Assembly (NCBI GenBank): GCA_947494445.1
Contig: CANLVD010000007.1
Span: forward strand, 62,001-126,000
Direction: 5' to 3'
Origin: an uncultured Paracoccaceae bacterium
GTDB lineage: Bacteria > Pseudomonadota > Alphaproteobacteria > Rhodobacterales > Rhodobacteraceae
Length of the DNA: 64,000 nt
Shown one piece after another: positions 9,618 through 20,279 of the stretch. The notes beneath the pieces are model-generated. The model was not told where the DNA came from. It saw nothing but the letters and a program-made list of their open reading frames with translations, and searched no databases. Position 1 is the first letter of the stretch. Each line of letters opens with the position of its first letter. Both the position numbers and the translations under genes were made by a program.

Positions 9618-10238
9618 TCACCTCTTGTTGAAGACTGCAATCGTAGCAAGGTTGTCGTCTGTCGCAATCTGACCACCAGTGTAGATTGGCACTGCGATCG
9701 TTCTGAAATTCTCAATCTGATCGTCAAGGGCTGCAAATGCGCTGGCGAAATCCAGGGACGTGTAGACCTGAGCATTGACGCCTATCGCGGCAAGCCCACC
9801 GGATGCCAACACGCGCACAAGCTCCGGCAGCGGGTCGGGGCCCACATGCCCGTGTGTGAATGTGCCAGCACTCGCAACGGCCGAATAGTGCTGATCGGGA
9901 AAGGGCAGCGGTGCGTTCATGTCTGCCGCAAATAGATCGCGGTACACTGATTTCATTTGCGCCTGATCCAGCATGGCCTGCGACAAATCCAGCCCATCGA
10001 TCAGGGTCTCGGGCCGCAGCTTGCAGAGAGCTTGCCCGACAAGGCCCGTGCCACAACCCACGTCGAGGACAGTTTGAAGACCAGCGTGAGCGTTCCTGAT
10101 CAACACCTTAGCCACCGCCTCTGGGTAGCTGTATCCCTTCGCATCAGCGAAATCGGCCTCATAGCTTTCGGCCCATTCATCATAGAGCGCCTTGGCTTCT
10201 CCCGATGATTTCAACGCATAAGCTTTTTCCAGAGTCAT
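9618..10238 (-). CDS. Class I SAM-dependent methyltransferase
   Basis: 206 residues with the SAM-binding motif I TVLDVGCGTGLVGQAL around residue 55-72, an acidic DLS motif II region (IDGLDLSQAML) and a PDQHYSAVASAGTFTHGHV segment typical of small UbiE/WBSCR27-like methyltransferases. The N-terminal EKAYALKSSGEAKALYDEWAE pattern also fits that group. The substrate is unknown. It is transcribed divergently from nuoA; AAGAGG lies upstream of its ATG. Confidence 0.75.
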   Translation of the reverse strand: MTLEKAYALKSSGEAKALYDEWAESYEADFADAKGYSYPEAVAKVLIRNAHAGLQTVLDVGCGTGLVGQALCKLRPETLIDGLDLSQAMLDQAQMKSVYRDLFAADMNAPLPFPDQHYSAVASAGTFTHGHVGPDPLPELVRVLASGGLAAIGVNAQVYTSLDFASAFAALDDQIENFRTIAVPIYTGGQIATDDNLATIAVFNKR

Positions 10239-10410
10239 GCTGGCCTCTTGCTTTGATCGATTCGTCGACCTGTCGGAAGGTGCTTAAAAGACGGGCAAAA
10301 GGCTGGCGCACCAATGGAATTCTGTCAAATCACCATCGCTTTTCGACAGTCCTGAGCGGTCATCCGGCGTTTTGTGAAGCTGCTAAACCCCTGACCTTGC
10401 CTCCGGGCGG

Positions 10411-10439
10411 TTGACCTTGTCGCACCTCAGGAGTAGGCC
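10411..10439 (+). promoter_or_regulatory. Possible nuo promoter
   Basis: TTGACC (10411-10416), a 17-base spacer and TAGGCC (10434-10439) lie about 65 bases upstream of the nuoA ATG. The -35 is good and the -10 poor. A small CCGG-GAAA-CCGG hairpin (about 10475-10486) sits just ahead of the Shine-Dalgarno sequence. No transcription start evidence is available from sequence. Confidence 0.3.
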
Positions 10440-10504
10440 TTTGCGCAATGCACAAAAGCCGGGTAACATCGGCACCGGGAAACCGGATAAAAGGAGTAAC
10501 GCAG

Positions 10505-11394
<890 letters not shown>

Positions 11395-11402
11395 GAGCTG
11401 AG

Positions 11403-12008
11403 ATGAGCGAAGCACTCACCGAGCTGGGCGACCTGATCGCTGTTCGCCAGGAAGACGCGCTGATTTCGGCTGAAGTGATCCGGGGCGAACTGGTCACAAC
11501 CGTGACCACCGCGGGCATTGTGCCGTTCGTCCAGTTTCTGCAGTCCGATGGTGCCTGCCAGTTCGAGACGCTGGTCGACATCACGGCTGTGGACTATCCT
11601 GACCGTGAGAAGCGGTTCGAGATGGTCTATCACTTCTTGTCGATGACACAGAACCAGCGCATCAGGGTGAAAATCCCGCTGCGCGAAGATGAGGTTGTGC
11701 CGTCAATCTCGGGCATTCACCCCTCGGCCAACTGGTTCGAGCGGGAAGTCTATGACATGTACGGCATCATGTTCTCGGGCCATCCGGACCTGCGCCGCAT
11801 TCTGACCGACTATGGCTTTCGCGGCTATCCGTTGCGCAAGGATTTCCCAACCACGGGCTATGTCGAGGTGCGCTATGACGAGGTTGAAAAGCGCGTGGTC
11901 TATGAGCCTGTGCAACTGACGCAGGACTACCGCCAGTTTGACTTCATGAGCCCATGGGAGGGTGCCGAATACATCCTGCCCGGCGACGAGAAGAAGGAGG
12001 AGGCGTGA
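11403..12008 (+). CDS. nuoC: NADH-quinone oxidoreductase subunit C
   Basis: 30 kDa peripheral-arm subunit, here a separate gene rather than the NuoCD fusion of enterobacteria. 201 residues with [22 protein letters not shown] split over the family signature and [13 protein letters not shown]. The ATG at 11403 follows AGGAGCTGAG. Its stop overlaps the start of the next small gene (TGATG), implying translational coupling. Confidence 0.96.
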   Translation: MSEALTELGDLIAVRQEDALISAEVIRGELVTTVTTAGIVPFVQFLQSDGACQFETLVDITAVDYPDREKRFEMVYHFLSMTQNQRIRVKIPLREDEVVPSISGIHPSANWFEREVYDMYGIMFSGHPDLRRILTDYGFRGYPLRKDFPTTGYVEVRYDEVEKRVVYEPVQLTQDYRQFDFMSPWEGAEYILPGDEKKEEA

Positions 12009-12151
12009 TGGAATTCGCGACTGCCTTGGTTGAGTTGCTGACGGTGGGGATTGCTGCGTTAATGGCGGTGTCAGCATTCTGTAAAAAAAATGTCCGCACT
12101 TATATGATCCGCGATGCACAGGCGTTCGATCAAAGTGAGGGATCAGTATAA
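12008..12151 (+). CDS. 47-residue membrane peptide between nuoC and nuoD
   Basis: ATG overlaps the nuoC stop and the TAA overlaps the nuoD ATG, with a strong AAGGAGGAGG upstream inside nuoC. The product starts [20 protein letters not shown], one hydrophobic helix, followed by a short basic and polar tail (CKKNVRTYM). It belongs to no family I recognise. Its second half is AT-richer than nuoC and nuoD and contains an A8 tract. The exact fit between two coupled genes argues that it is translated; a role as a complex I accessory peptide is speculation. Confidence 0.6.
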   Translation: MEFATALVELLTVGIAALMAVSAFCKKNVRTYMIRDAQAFDQSEGSV

Positions 12152-13362
12152 TGGACGGCTCCCGCAACGACGTGCTCACGGGTGAGCAGAAGATCCGCAA
12201 CTTCAACATCAATTTCGGGCCCCAGCACCCGGCGGCCCACGGTGTGCTGCGCATGGTGCTGGAACTGGATGGCGAGATTGTCGAGCGGGCTGATCCGCAT
12301 ATCGGCCTGCTGCACCGCGGCACCGAAAAGCTGATGGAAAGCCGGACATATCTGCAGAACCTGCCATATTTCGACCGGCTCGATTACGTCTCGCCGATGA
12401 ATCAGGAACATGCCTGGTGTCTGGCGATTGAAAAACTGACCGGGACAGTGATCCCGCGTCGCGCGTCCCTCATCCGAGTTCTGTATTCCGAGATCGGGCG
12501 CATCCTGAACCACATCCTCAACGTGACCACACAGGCCATGGACGTGGGTGCGCTGACACCGCCGCTTTGGGGCTTTGAAGAGCGTGAAAAGCTGATGGTG
12601 TTCTATGAGCGGGCCTGTGGTGCACGTCTGCATGCGGCCTATTTCCGGCCGGGCGGGGTGCATCAGGATCTGCCGCAGGACCTGATCGATGACATCTACC
12701 AATGGACCGAAGAATTCCCGGATGTGCTGGATGACATTTCGGGCCTGTTGACCGAAAACCGTATCTTCAAACAGCGCAACGTGGACATCGCCATCGTGGA
12801 TCGCGAGACGGTGATGCAATACGGCTTTTCCGGCGTCATGGTGCGCGGCTCCGGCATGGCTTGGGATTTGCGTCGCGCCCAGCCCTATGAATGCTACGAC
12901 GAGATGGATTTCCAGATCCCCGTGGGCAAGAACGGCGATTGCTATGATCGCTATCTTTGCCGGATGCAGGAAATGCGCGAAAGCCTCAAGATCATGCGTC
13001 AGTGCATCGAGTTGATGGAGGCTGTCAAAGGTCAGGACGTGATGGCACGCGGCAAGCTGACGCCACCGTCGCGTGCTGATATGAAAACGTCGATGGAAGC
13101 TCTGATCCATCACTTCAAACTGTATACCGAGGGCTTTCACGTGCCCGAAGGCGAGGTTTATGCCGCCGTTGAAGCGCCCAAGGGCGAGTTCGGGGTCTAT
13201 CTCGTCTCGGACGGGACCAACAAGCCTTACAAATCCAAGATCCGCGCGCCGGGCTATCCGCATCTGGCCGCGATGGACCATTTGTGCCGGGGGCACCAGC
13301 TTGCTGATGTGTCCGCCATCTTGGGATCACTGGATGTCGTTTTCGGGGAGATTGACCGTTAA
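12151..13362 (+). CDS. nuoD: NADH-quinone oxidoreductase subunit D
   Basis: 49 kDa subunit forming the quinone pocket with NuoB. 403 residues with [19 protein letters not shown] near the N-terminus (quinone-site histidine), [16 protein letters not shown] and the C-terminal [17 protein letters not shown]-like ending (here ending GEIDR). Start and stop overlap its neighbours by one base each (TAATG at both ends). Confidence 0.97.
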   Translation: MDGSRNDVLTGEQKIRNFNINFGPQHPAAHGVLRMVLELDGEIVERADPHIGLLHRGTEKLMESRTYLQNLPYFDRLDYVSPMNQEHAWCLAIEKLTGTVIPRRASLIRVLYSEIGRILNHILNVTTQAMDVGALTPPLWGFEEREKLMVFYERACGARLHAAYFRPGGVHQDLPQDLIDDIYQWTEEFPDVLDDISGLLTENRIFKQRNVDIAIVDRETVMQYGFSGVMVRGSGMAWDLRRAQPYECYDEMDFQIPVGKNGDCYDRYLCRMQEMRESLKIMRQCIELMEAVKGQDVMARGKLTPPSRADMKTSMEALIHHFKLYTEGFHVPEGEVYAAVEAPKGEFGVYLVSDGTNKPYKSKIRAPGYPHLAAMDHLCRGHQLADVSAILGSLDVVFGEIDR

Positions 13363-14489
13363 TGCTGCGCCGCCTGCACCCTGAACAGCCAGAGAGCTTT
13401 GCCTTTACGCCCGGCAACCAAGCCTGGGCTGAAGACCAGATCAAGAAATACCCAGAAGGCCGCGAGGCCTCTGCCGTGATACCGCTGTTGTGGCGTGCGC
13501 AGGAACAGGAAGGCTGGGTCACCAAACCAGCAATTGAAGTGATCGCCGAGATGCTTGGTCTGGCCAAGATCCGGGTCTTTGAAGTCGCGTCCTTCTACTT
13601 CATGTTTCAGCTGCAACCCGTTGGATCCATTGCTCATGTTCAGGTTTGCGGCACGACGTCCTGCATGATCTGCGGGGCAGAAGATCTGATTGCGGTCTGC
13701 AAGGACAAGATCGCGCCGGAGCCGCATCAGATCTCAGCCGATGGCAAGTTTTCCTGGGAAGAGGTCGAGTGTCTGGGGGCGTGTTCCAATGCGCCCATGG
13801 CCCAGATCGGCAAGGATTACTACGAAGATCTGACGGCTGAGGGCTTTGGCGAGTTGCTGGACGCGTTCAGCCGGGGCGAGGTGCCCAAACCCGGTCCACA
13901 GAATGGACGGTTCGCGTCAGAACCCCTGTCGGGGCTGAGCTCTCTCAAGGAATTCGCAGGCGGTCATCAGGGCAATGCCTCCGTTGAGCTTGCCACCACT
14001 TGGGGCGACACCGTAAAGCGGATCACTGGCGACGAAGTGCCGGTGCTGGATGTGGCAAAACCGAAAGCCAAGTCACCCGCGAAACCAAAAGCGCCGAAGG
14101 TCGAAAAACATGAACCGGCTGCACCGGTTACCACTAAAGCGGAGGTGGCCAAGAAATCGGTTGCCAAGCCGAAGATCGACAAGAAGGTTGATGCAGAAGC
14201 TGGCAGCAAGCCTGAGACGCTCAGCGAGGCACGCAGTGGCGGCCCTGATGATCTTAAGCAGATAAAGGGCGTCGGGCCGAAAATGGAAGGGATGCTCCAC
14301 AAGTTGGGGTTCTTCCATTTCGATCAGGTTGCCAAGTGGAGTGAAGAAGAAGTCGCATGGGTCGACCAGAATCTTGAAGGTTTCAAGGGGCGGGTCTCTC
14401 GTGATAGTTGGGTAGAACAAGCAAAAGTCCTGGCAGAGGGGGGAACAACCACGTTCTCAGCCAAAGTCAAAAAGGGCAAAGTCTACTGA
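13362..14489 (+). CDS. nuoE: NADH-quinone oxidoreductase subunit E with C-terminal helix-hairpin-helix-like extension
   Basis: 24 kDa flavin-module subunit carrying 2Fe-2S cluster N1a. Ligands are Cys96, Cys101 ([11 protein letters not shown]), Cys137 and Cys141 ([10 protein letters not shown]). The canonical domain ends near residue 170. A Lys/Pro/Ala-rich linker (about 225-280) then leads to a 90-residue domain (286-375) with [18 protein letters not shown], a helix-hairpin-helix-like GVGPK motif. This domain is repeated in the next gene. At 375 residues it is more than twice a typical NuoE; long NuoE proteins are known from Rhodobacter. The function of the extension is unknown. Confidence 0.95.
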   Translation: MLRRLHPEQPESFAFTPGNQAWAEDQIKKYPEGREASAVIPLLWRAQEQEGWVTKPAIEVIAEMLGLAKIRVFEVASFYFMFQLQPVGSIAHVQVCGTTSCMICGAEDLIAVCKDKIAPEPHQISADGKFSWEEVECLGACSNAPMAQIGKDYYEDLTAEGFGELLDAFSRGEVPKPGPQNGRFASEPLSGLSSLKEFAGGHQGNASVELATTWGDTVKRITGDEVPVLDVAKPKAKSPAKPKAPKVEKHEPAAPVTTKAEVAKKSVAKPKIDKKVDAEAGSKPETLSEARSGGPDDLKQIKGVGPKMEGMLHKLGFFHFDQVAKWSEEEVAWVDQNLEGFKGRVSRDSWVEQAKVLAEGGTTTFSAKVKKGKVY

Positions 14490-14515
14490 CGATCCAAACG
14501 AGGGAGATCTGAAAG

Positions 14516-15463
14516 ATGTCGACACCCAAACAAAGCTATGAGAGCAGCAGGTTCTGCATAATCGCCTGCTGGGCCATAGCCGCGCTTGCCGGCCTGGCGA
14601 TGGCCGTGCTGTTTGGAGCAAAGCTTGGCTTCGGTTTTATCGGCGGGATTTTGGTTGGGGCGATCGTTCTCGCGCTGCTGGGAATTTTCCTGTCAAACGT
14701 CATGTGTGGCCGTCTGATCCCTGTGGGTGGGACAGCTCAAGACGAGACGCACCCACGCGACGTGAACGCCGCGCCCGTAGGAACCACGGCTCAAGCAGCG
14801 GCTGCACGTGCTGGAGCATCGGACGGAGAGGCTGCCAAAGCGGCTGAGCCTGTTGCTGCGGCCGAGCCTGCGGCAGTCGCCGATGTCGCACCCGAACCGG
14901 CATCCGATACCCCTGCGCCAGCGGCCAAGGCAGCACCTGCGGCCAAAGCCGCCGGATCGGCGGTTGCCGCCAGCAAGGCCCTTCCGGGTCAGGATGATCT
15001 GGCCAGCCGCAAAGGCAGCTGGAAATACGAGGCTGAAGAGGCCCCTGCTGCCAAAAAGTCTGCGAAGAAACCTGCCAAGAAAAAGGCCGCTCCGAAGAAG
15101 GAAGCACCCAAGGCCGAGGCGAAGGATCTGGGTGAGGACTATGATGGTGACGGTATCAGAGAGGGCAAGGATGAGGGCACCAAGCCCGCCACCCTGTCCG
15201 AAGCTCGCGGAGGCAAGCCGGACAATCTGAAGGAAATCAAGGGTGTCGGCCCGAAGATGGAGAACCTGCTGCACAGCCTTGGCTTCTTCCACTTCGATCA
15301 GGTCGCCAGCTGGACCGATCAGGAAGTGGCCTGGGTCGATGCGAACCTTGAAGGCTTCAAAGGCCGGGTAAGCCGTGACAAGTGGGTCGATCAGGCCAAG
15401 ATCCTTGCCGAAGGCGGTGAGACGGAATTTTCCAAGCGGGTCGAGGACGGCGACGTCTATTGA
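14516..15463 (+). CDS. Membrane-anchored protein paralogous to the NuoE C-terminal domain
   Basis: 315 residues starting after GAGGGAGAT. Two hydrophobic helices (about 14-34 and 38-60) are followed by a long Ala/Pro/Lys-rich segment (about 75-205) and an acidic stretch (EDYDGDGIREGKDEG). The C-terminal 90 residues (226-315) match residues 286-375 of NuoE at 68 of 90 positions in my hand alignment without gaps. It lies 26 bases after nuoE in the nuo operon. The shared domain suggests both proteins bind the same partner, one from the flavin module and one from the membrane. No enzymatic motif is seen. Confidence 0.85.
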   Translation: MSTPKQSYESSRFCIIACWAIAALAGLAMAVLFGAKLGFGFIGGILVGAIVLALLGIFLSNVMCGRLIPVGGTAQDETHPRDVNAAPVGTTAQAAAARAGASDGEAAKAAEPVAAAEPAAVADVAPEPASDTPAPAAKAAPAAKAAGSAVAASKALPGQDDLASRKGSWKYEAEEAPAAKKSAKKPAKKKAAPKKEAPKAEAKDLGEDYDGDGIREGKDEGTKPATLSEARGGKPDNLKEIKGVGPKMENLLHSLGFFHFDQVASWTDQEVAWVDANLEGFKGRVSRDKWVDQAKILAEGGETEFSKRVEDGDVY

Positions 15464-15485
15464 CACGATGACAATGAGACGCGGC

Positions 15486-15503
15486 GCGGCGGGCAACCGC
15501 CGC
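15486..15503 (+). other. Perfect hairpin with GCAA tetraloop in the nuo transcript
   Basis: GCGGCGG (15486-15492), loop GCAA, CCGCCGC (15497-15503). The 7-bp all-GC stem and GNRA loop would be very stable in RNA. No T-run follows, so it is not a canonical terminator. It sits between the NuoE-tail paralogue and the DUF5337 gene and could stabilise or pause the transcript. Confidence 0.45.
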
Positions 15504-15529
15504 ATCGCCAATGACGAAGGGTAACACGG

Positions 15530-15748
15530 GTGGCGAAAGCCGGTGACACAGCGCGACGCCAAACACGGCTCGCCTCCATTGTGATGCTGGCTGCTGCGCT
15601 CATCTGGCTCGGCGGTTCCGCATTGGGTGGATGGCTGGGTCTCGCGCCACGGTTTGCGATCCTTCTCGATCTTGCAGCAATGGCCGCTTTTGTGTGGGCC
15701 TTTGTTGTGTTTTTCAGGGTCTGGCGCGCCAGCCAGGACGAAGGGTAG
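15530..15748 (+). CDS. DUF5337-type small membrane protein
   Basis: 72 residues from a GTG start with two hydrophobic helices (about 16-38 and 42-64) and the segment [20 protein letters not shown]. It resembles DUF5337 proteins, which I know from complex I operons of Rhodobacteraceae. It ends six bases before nuoF. Role unknown; an accessory or assembly function for complex I is inferred only from position. Confidence 0.7.
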   Translation: MAKAGDTARRQTRLASIVMLAAALIWLGGSALGGWLGLAPRFAILLDLAAMAAFVWAFVVFFRVWRASQDEG

Positions 15749-15753
15749 ACGAT

Positions 15754-17049
15754 ATGCTCGCAGATCAGGACCGCATCTTCACCAACCTCTATGGAATGCA
15801 CGATCGCAGCCTGAAAGGTGCGATTGCGCGGGGGCATTGGGACGGGACCAAGCAGCTTCTTGAGCTTGGGCGTGGTGAAATCGTCGAGCGAATGAAAGCC
15901 TCTGGCCTGCGCGGGCGCGGCGGTGCTGGCTTCCCCACGGGTCTCAAGTGGTCTTTCATGCCCAAGGAAAGCGACGGACGGCCTGCCTATCTGGTGGTCA
16001 ACGCCGATGAATCCGAGCCCGGCACCTGCAAGGACCGTGAGATCATGCGCCACGATCCGCACACGCTGATCGAAGGCTGTCTGATCGCCGGTTTCGCCAT
16101 GGGGGCCGAGGCTTGCTACATCTATATTCGTGGTGAGTACATCCGCGAGCGGGAAGCGCTGCAGACCGCCATCGACGAGGCCTATGAGGCCGGGCTGATC
16201 GGCAAGAACGCCTGCAAATCCGGTTATGACTACGAGATCTACCTGCATCACGGTGCTGGCGCGTATATCTGTGGTGAGGAAACCGCCCTTCTGGAAAGCC
16301 TTGAAGGACGCAAGGGCATGCCACGCCTGAAGCCGCCATTCCCGGCCAACACCGGGCTTTATGGCTGCCCAACGACAGTGAACAATGTCGAGAGCATCGC
16401 GGTTGTACCCACGATCCTGCGACGTGGCTCTGACTGGTTCGCAGGCTTTGGTCGTCCCAACAACGCAGGCACCAAGGTGTTCGCCATCTCGGGCCATGTG
16501 AACAACCCGTGCGTGGTCGAAGAGGCGATGTCGATCACCCTGCGCGAATTGCTGGAGACCCATTGCGGTGGCGTGCGCGGCGGCTGGAACAACATCAAGG
16601 CGGTGATCCCCGGCGGGTCGTCTGTGCCGTGTCTGCCTCAGGGTCTGTGCGATGAGGCGATCATGGATTTCGACTGGCTGCGCGAGCAACGCTCGGGGCT
16701 GGGTACAGCGGCTGTGATCGTGATGGACCAGAGCACGGACATCATCAAGGCGATCTGGCGGCTGTCAAAGTTCTACAAGCACGAAAGCTGCGGCCAGTGC
16801 ACCCCGTGCCGAGAGGGCACAGGCTGGATGATGCGCGTGATGGACCGTCTGGTGACGGGCGATGCTGAGCCCGAAGAGATCGACATGCTTCTCGATGTGA
16901 CCAAACAGGTCGAGGGTCACACGATCTGCGCGCTGGGTGATGCGGCTGCATGGCCCATTCAGGGCCTGATCCGCCATTTCCGGGATGAGATCGAGGACCG
17001 GATCAAGGCAAAACGCACAGGCCGCGTGTCGGCTGTGGCAGCTGAATGA
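15754..17049 (+). CDS. nuoF: NADH-quinone oxidoreductase subunit F
   Basis: 51 kDa subunit that binds NADH and FMN and carries 4Fe-4S cluster N3. 431 residues. NADH/FMN motifs are [10 protein letters not shown] (54-63) and [14 protein letters not shown]; cluster ligands are Cys346, Cys349, Cys352 (CGQCTPC) and Cys392 (TICALGD). The ATG at 15754 is selected because [14 protein letters not shown] is the usual alphaproteobacterial N-terminus; upstream in-frame codons lie within the DUF5337 gene. Confidence 0.97.
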   Translation: MLADQDRIFTNLYGMHDRSLKGAIARGHWDGTKQLLELGRGEIVERMKASGLRGRGGAGFPTGLKWSFMPKESDGRPAYLVVNADESEPGTCKDREIMRHDPHTLIEGCLIAGFAMGAEACYIYIRGEYIREREALQTAIDEAYEAGLIGKNACKSGYDYEIYLHHGAGAYICGEETALLESLEGRKGMPRLKPPFPANTGLYGCPTTVNNVESIAVVPTILRRGSDWFAGFGRPNNAGTKVFAISGHVNNPCVVEEAMSITLRELLETHCGGVRGGWNNIKAVIPGGSSVPCLPQGLCDEAIMDFDWLREQRSGLGTAAVIVMDQSTDIIKAIWRLSKFYKHESCGQCTPCREGTGWMMRVMDRLVTGDAEPEEIDMLLDVTKQVEGHTICALGDAAAWPIQGLIRHFRDEIEDRIKAKRTGRVSAVAAE

Positions 17050-17064
17050 GGTTGGTGATCTGAT

Positions 17065-17370
17065 ATGGTTTCACTGATCTTGGGAGTACTGGTTCTGATG
17101 CTGCTGGTCCTGTTTGGCTGGTCGTTGAGCCGTATCTACCGCAGGACAGGTCACAGCGTATTGGCATCCTATGCATCCTTCTACAGCCCTTTTATTTTGC
17201 TGATTGTTTTCATTGGGTTGGAGTTCTTTGGCGTTCAGTTGTCGGAGGCAATCAGCATGCTGGGGGTCTTTGCCCTTTTGATAGTGTGGCTGGGACTGAT
17301 CACATTCCTGGCGCTGAAGACCTGGCCGATCGACAACCAACTGCTGCAGCTGGAGGAACGGTTCAAATGA
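17065..17370 (+). CDS. Small membrane protein of unknown function in nuo operon
   Basis: 101 residues with three hydrophobic segments (about 2-22, 38-58, 64-86) and a charged C-terminus (QLLQLEERFK). I do not recognise a family. It starts 16 bases after nuoF and its stop overlaps the DUF3291 gene start as ATGA. Codon use looks normal for the region, so this is a real gene; complex I association is inferred from context only. Confidence 0.75.
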   Translation: MVSLILGVLVLMLLVLFGWSLSRIYRRTGHSVLASYASFYSPFILLIVFIGLEFFGVQLSEAISMLGVFALLIVWLGLITFLALKTWPIDNQLLQLEERFK

Positions 17371-17858
17371 CCCGCCATCTTGCAGAACTCAACATTGGCC
17401 GCCTTCTTGCGCCCACCAACGACCCTCGGGTTGCGGATTTCATGACCAATCTCGACCGCATCAATGGGCTAGGCAAACGCATGCCGGGGTTCGTTTGGAT
17501 GATGGAGGGCTCGGGCGAGCCGGGGACGGGCAACACCGAGACCTGGATCGGCGGCGATCCACAGTTCGTCTCGAACCTGTCGGTCTGGGAAGATGCTGAG
17601 GCGCTGGAAACTTTTGTCTGGGGCACGATCCACAAGCAGTTTTACGACCGTAAGGCCGAATGGTTTGAGGTCATGGGCGATCAGCACTTTGTCATGTGGT
17701 GGATAGATGCCGGTCATAAGCCAACGCTGAACGAGGCGCTAGAGCGGCTTGAGCATCTGAAAACACACGGAAATTCGGACCATGCCTTTGATTGGTCCCA
17801 CCTGAAAGAAGCCCGGATGTGGCGCGAAAAGCGCTGCACGGGCATAGCAGCGGAGTAG
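17367..17858 (+). CDS. DUF3291 domain protein
   Basis: 163 residues matching the DUF3291 pattern: LAELNIGRLLAPTNDPRVAD at the N-terminus, PGFVWMMEG, SVWEDAEALETFVWGTIH and FVMWWIDAGH. The fold is predicted to be of the dimeric alpha-beta barrel type seen in monooxygenase-like proteins; no substrate is known. It is coupled to the preceding membrane gene (ATGA) and ends three bases before nuoG. Members occur outside nuo operons too, so a link to respiration is uncertain. Confidence 0.8.
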   Translation: MTRHLAELNIGRLLAPTNDPRVADFMTNLDRINGLGKRMPGFVWMMEGSGEPGTGNTETWIGGDPQFVSNLSVWEDAEALETFVWGTIHKQFYDRKAEWFEVMGDQHFVMWWIDAGHKPTLNEALERLEHLKTHGNSDHAFDWSHLKEARMWREKRCTGIAAE

Positions 17859-17861
17859 GGC

Positions 17862-19880
17862 ATGAGCGACCTGCGCAAACTAATCATTGACGGCAAAGAG
17901 ATCGAGGTCGATCCGCGTCTGACCCTGTTGCAGGCCTGCGAAGTGGCCGGGGTGGAGGTGCCGCGGTTCTGCTACCACGAGCGCCTGTCGATAGCGGGCA
18001 ACTGCCGCATGTGTCTGGTCGAGGTTGTGGGCGGACCGCCCAAGCCCGCGGCATCCTGCGCGATGCAGGTCAAGGATCTGCGTCCCGGGCCAGAGGGCGC
18101 TCCGCCTGAAGTGAAGACCACATCGCCCATGGTCAAGAAGGCCCGCGAGGGCGTGATGGAGTTCCTGCTGATCAATCACCCGCTGGATTGCCCGATCTGC
18201 GATCAGGGTGGCGAGTGTGATCTACAGGATCAGGCCATGGCTTACGGCGTTGATTTTTCCCGGTATCGCGAGCCGAAGCGGGCGGCGATTGACCCGGATC
18301 TGGGGCCGTTGGTTGGCACCAAGATGACCCGCTGCATCTCGTGCACCCGTTGCGTGCGCTTCATCACCGAAGTTGCCGGCGTACCCGAGATGGGACAGAC
18401 GGGCCGGGGCGAGGACAGCGAGATCACCTCCTATCTTGGTCAGATGCTGACCTCCGAGATGCAGGGCAATGTGGTGGATCTGTGCCCGGTGGGTGCGCTG
18501 ACTTCCAAGCCTTATGCATTCACAGCGCGGCCTTGGGAGTTGAAGAAATTCGAGAGCATCGATGTGATGGACGCACTTGGATCGAACATCCGGGTGGATG
18601 TGAAGGGCCGCGAAGTGATGCGGATCCTGCCGCGCAACCATGATGGCGTGAACGAGGAATGGCTGGCGGACCGGTCGCGCTACGTCTGGGATGGACTGCG
18701 CCGTCAGCGTCTGGACCGGCCCTATGTACGCCGCGACGGCAAGCTGATGCCTGCGACCTGGGGAGAGGCCTTTGCCGCCGTTGCTGATCAGGTCAAGGGC
18801 AAGAAGCTCGCTGCGATTGCCGGCGATCTGGCACCGGTTGAGGCGATGTTTGCGCTCAAGGAGTTGGTCACTGGTCTGGGTGGTCAGGTAGAATGCCGCA
18901 CCGATGGTGCGAAATTGCCCATCGGCAACCGCTCTGCCTATGTTGGAACGGCCAGTGTTGCCGATATCGATGATGCTGACATGATCCTGCTGGTCGGCAC
19001 CAACCCTCGTGCGGAAAGCCCCGTTCTGAACGCGCGTATCCGCAAAGCCTGGACCCGTGGGGCCGAGATTGGCCGGATCGGTGAGGTTGCCGATCTGACC
19101 TATGATGTGGCTGAGATGGGAAGTGGTCGTGATGCACTGGCAGGCCTTGTGACAAATGGTGTCTCGGATGAGACCCGCGACAACAAGGCAACACTGGTGA
19201 TACTGGGCGCTGGTGCGCTTCTGGGCGCTGATGGCGCGGCGGTTCTGGGCCATGTTCAGGCATTCTGCGAAGCATCGAATTCCAAACTTCTGATCCTGCA
19301 CACCGCTGCAAGTCGAGTAGGCGCACTGGATATTGGCTTTGCCTCGGATGGCGGAATGGACGCTCTGGGTGAGGCTGACGTGATCTACAACTTCGGAGCA
19401 GATGAGATCGACATCGCACCGGGGCCGTTTGTGATCTATCAGGGCAGCCATGGGGATCGTGGTGCACACCGTGCCGACGTGATCCTGCCCGGCGCTGCCT
19501 ATACTGAAGAAAACGGTCTCTTCGTGAACATGGAAGGCCGTCCGCAACTTGCCTATCGCGCCGGATTTGCACCGGGCGAGGCCAAGGAAAACTGGGCGAT
19601 CATCAGGGCTTTGTCCTCCGAGCTGGGTGCGACCTTGCCCTATAATTCACTGGCTGATCTGCGCAGCGCCCTCTTTGCGGCACATCCGTGCCTTGGGGCC
19701 ATTGACACCGTGGCCGAAAATGCGTTCAAGGCAGAGCCAAAGGGTAAGCTGGGCACAGGTGATTTCGCGTCTTCTGTCACCCATCACTACCAGACAAATC
19801 CAATCGCACGGGCCTCCACCACCATGGCCGAACTTGCGAAACTAGCGGCGGACCGTCAAACCGCCATGGCAGCGGAGTAG
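17862..19880 (+). CDS. nuoG: NADH-quinone oxidoreductase subunit G
   Basis: 75 kDa subunit with iron-sulfur clusters N1b, N4 and N5. 2Fe-2S ligands Cys37, Cys48, Cys51 and Cys66 ([21 protein letters not shown]). N5 ligands are His106, Cys110, Cys113 and Cys119 ([16 protein letters not shown]). The N4 set is CISCTRC with DLCPVGALT. The next domain has no extra CxxC cluster motif, so the N7 cluster of E. coli-type NuoG is absent, as in mitochondrial homologues. 672 residues from ATG after GGAGTAGGGC. Confidence 0.96.
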   Translation: MSDLRKLIIDGKEIEVDPRLTLLQACEVAGVEVPRFCYHERLSIAGNCRMCLVEVVGGPPKPAASCAMQVKDLRPGPEGAPPEVKTTSPMVKKAREGVMEFLLINHPLDCPICDQGGECDLQDQAMAYGVDFSRYREPKRAAIDPDLGPLVGTKMTRCISCTRCVRFITEVAGVPEMGQTGRGEDSEITSYLGQMLTSEMQGNVVDLCPVGALTSKPYAFTARPWELKKFESIDVMDALGSNIRVDVKGREVMRILPRNHDGVNEEWLADRSRYVWDGLRRQRLDRPYVRRDGKLMPATWGEAFAAVADQVKGKKLAAIAGDLAPVEAMFALKELVTGLGGQVECRTDGAKLPIGNRSAYVGTASVADIDDADMILLVGTNPRAESPVLNARIRKAWTRGAEIGRIGEVADLTYDVAEMGSGRDALAGLVTNGVSDETRDNKATLVILGAGALLGADGAAVLGHVQAFCEASNSKLLILHTAASRVGALDIGFASDGGMDALGEADVIYNFGADEIDIAPGPFVIYQGSHGDRGAHRADVILPGAAYTEENGLFVNMEGRPQLAYRAGFAPGEAKENWAIIRALSSELGATLPYNSLADLRSALFAAHPCLGAIDTVAENAFKAEPKGKLGTGDFASSVTHHYQTNPIARASTTMAELAKLAADRQTAMAAE

Positions 19881-19884
19881 GCGC

Positions 19885-20274
19885 ATGGAAGTTCCACATA
19901 AGGTGCTCTACAAGATTTTCACAGCGCTAGCAGTTGCATTTTTTTTAGCTGGCTGCGCATCGCAGATACTAGAAAGTTATGTCGGAAAGTCTATTCAAGA
20001 GCCAATCCTAGACTATGGCCCTCCCACTAACATAGTGGAGCTAGAGGACGGGCGCCGCGCATACCAGTGGCGAATAGATTCTTCAGGCTATATTCCTATC
20101 TCCACTCCCACAATTGCAACTAGCAGTGGCCCTTATGGAGTGACTACAACTACCGTTAATTCATCTACGTTGGTTCCGTTCTCTGAGCAGTGTCTGTACA
20201 CACTCACTGCAACAGAAAAAGGATCCCGTTGGATTGTCGATGGATTCCGCAAACCCTCATTTGCTTGCGAGTGA
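19885..20274 (+). CDS. Small lipoprotein inserted between nuoG and nuoH
   Basis: 129 residues with a type II signal: basic start, hydrophobic core and lipobox LAGC (21-24). The mature part has [21 protein letters not shown], reminiscent of small outer-membrane-assembly or SmpA-like lipoproteins, and ends FACE. It lies four bases after nuoG and overlaps nothing, but runs to within six bases of nuoH. Its GC content is visibly lower than its neighbours (about half by spot counts), with a T8 run in the signal sequence, suggesting later acquisition. Function unknown. Confidence 0.75.
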   Translation: MEVPHKVLYKIFTALAVAFFLAGCASQILESYVGKSIQEPILDYGPPTNIVELEDGRRAYQWRIDSSGYIPISTPTIATSSGPYGVTTTTVNSSTLVPFSEQCLYTLTATEKGSRWIVDGFRKPSFACE

Positions 20275-20279
20275 AAATC

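Noticed and set aside
14516-15463. Histone H1-like or DNA-packaging protein, suggested by the Lys/Ala/Pro-rich middle
   Set aside because: Two membrane helices, the acidic stretch and the NuoE-tail domain are not features of such proteins; the Lys/Ala segment is more likely a linker.
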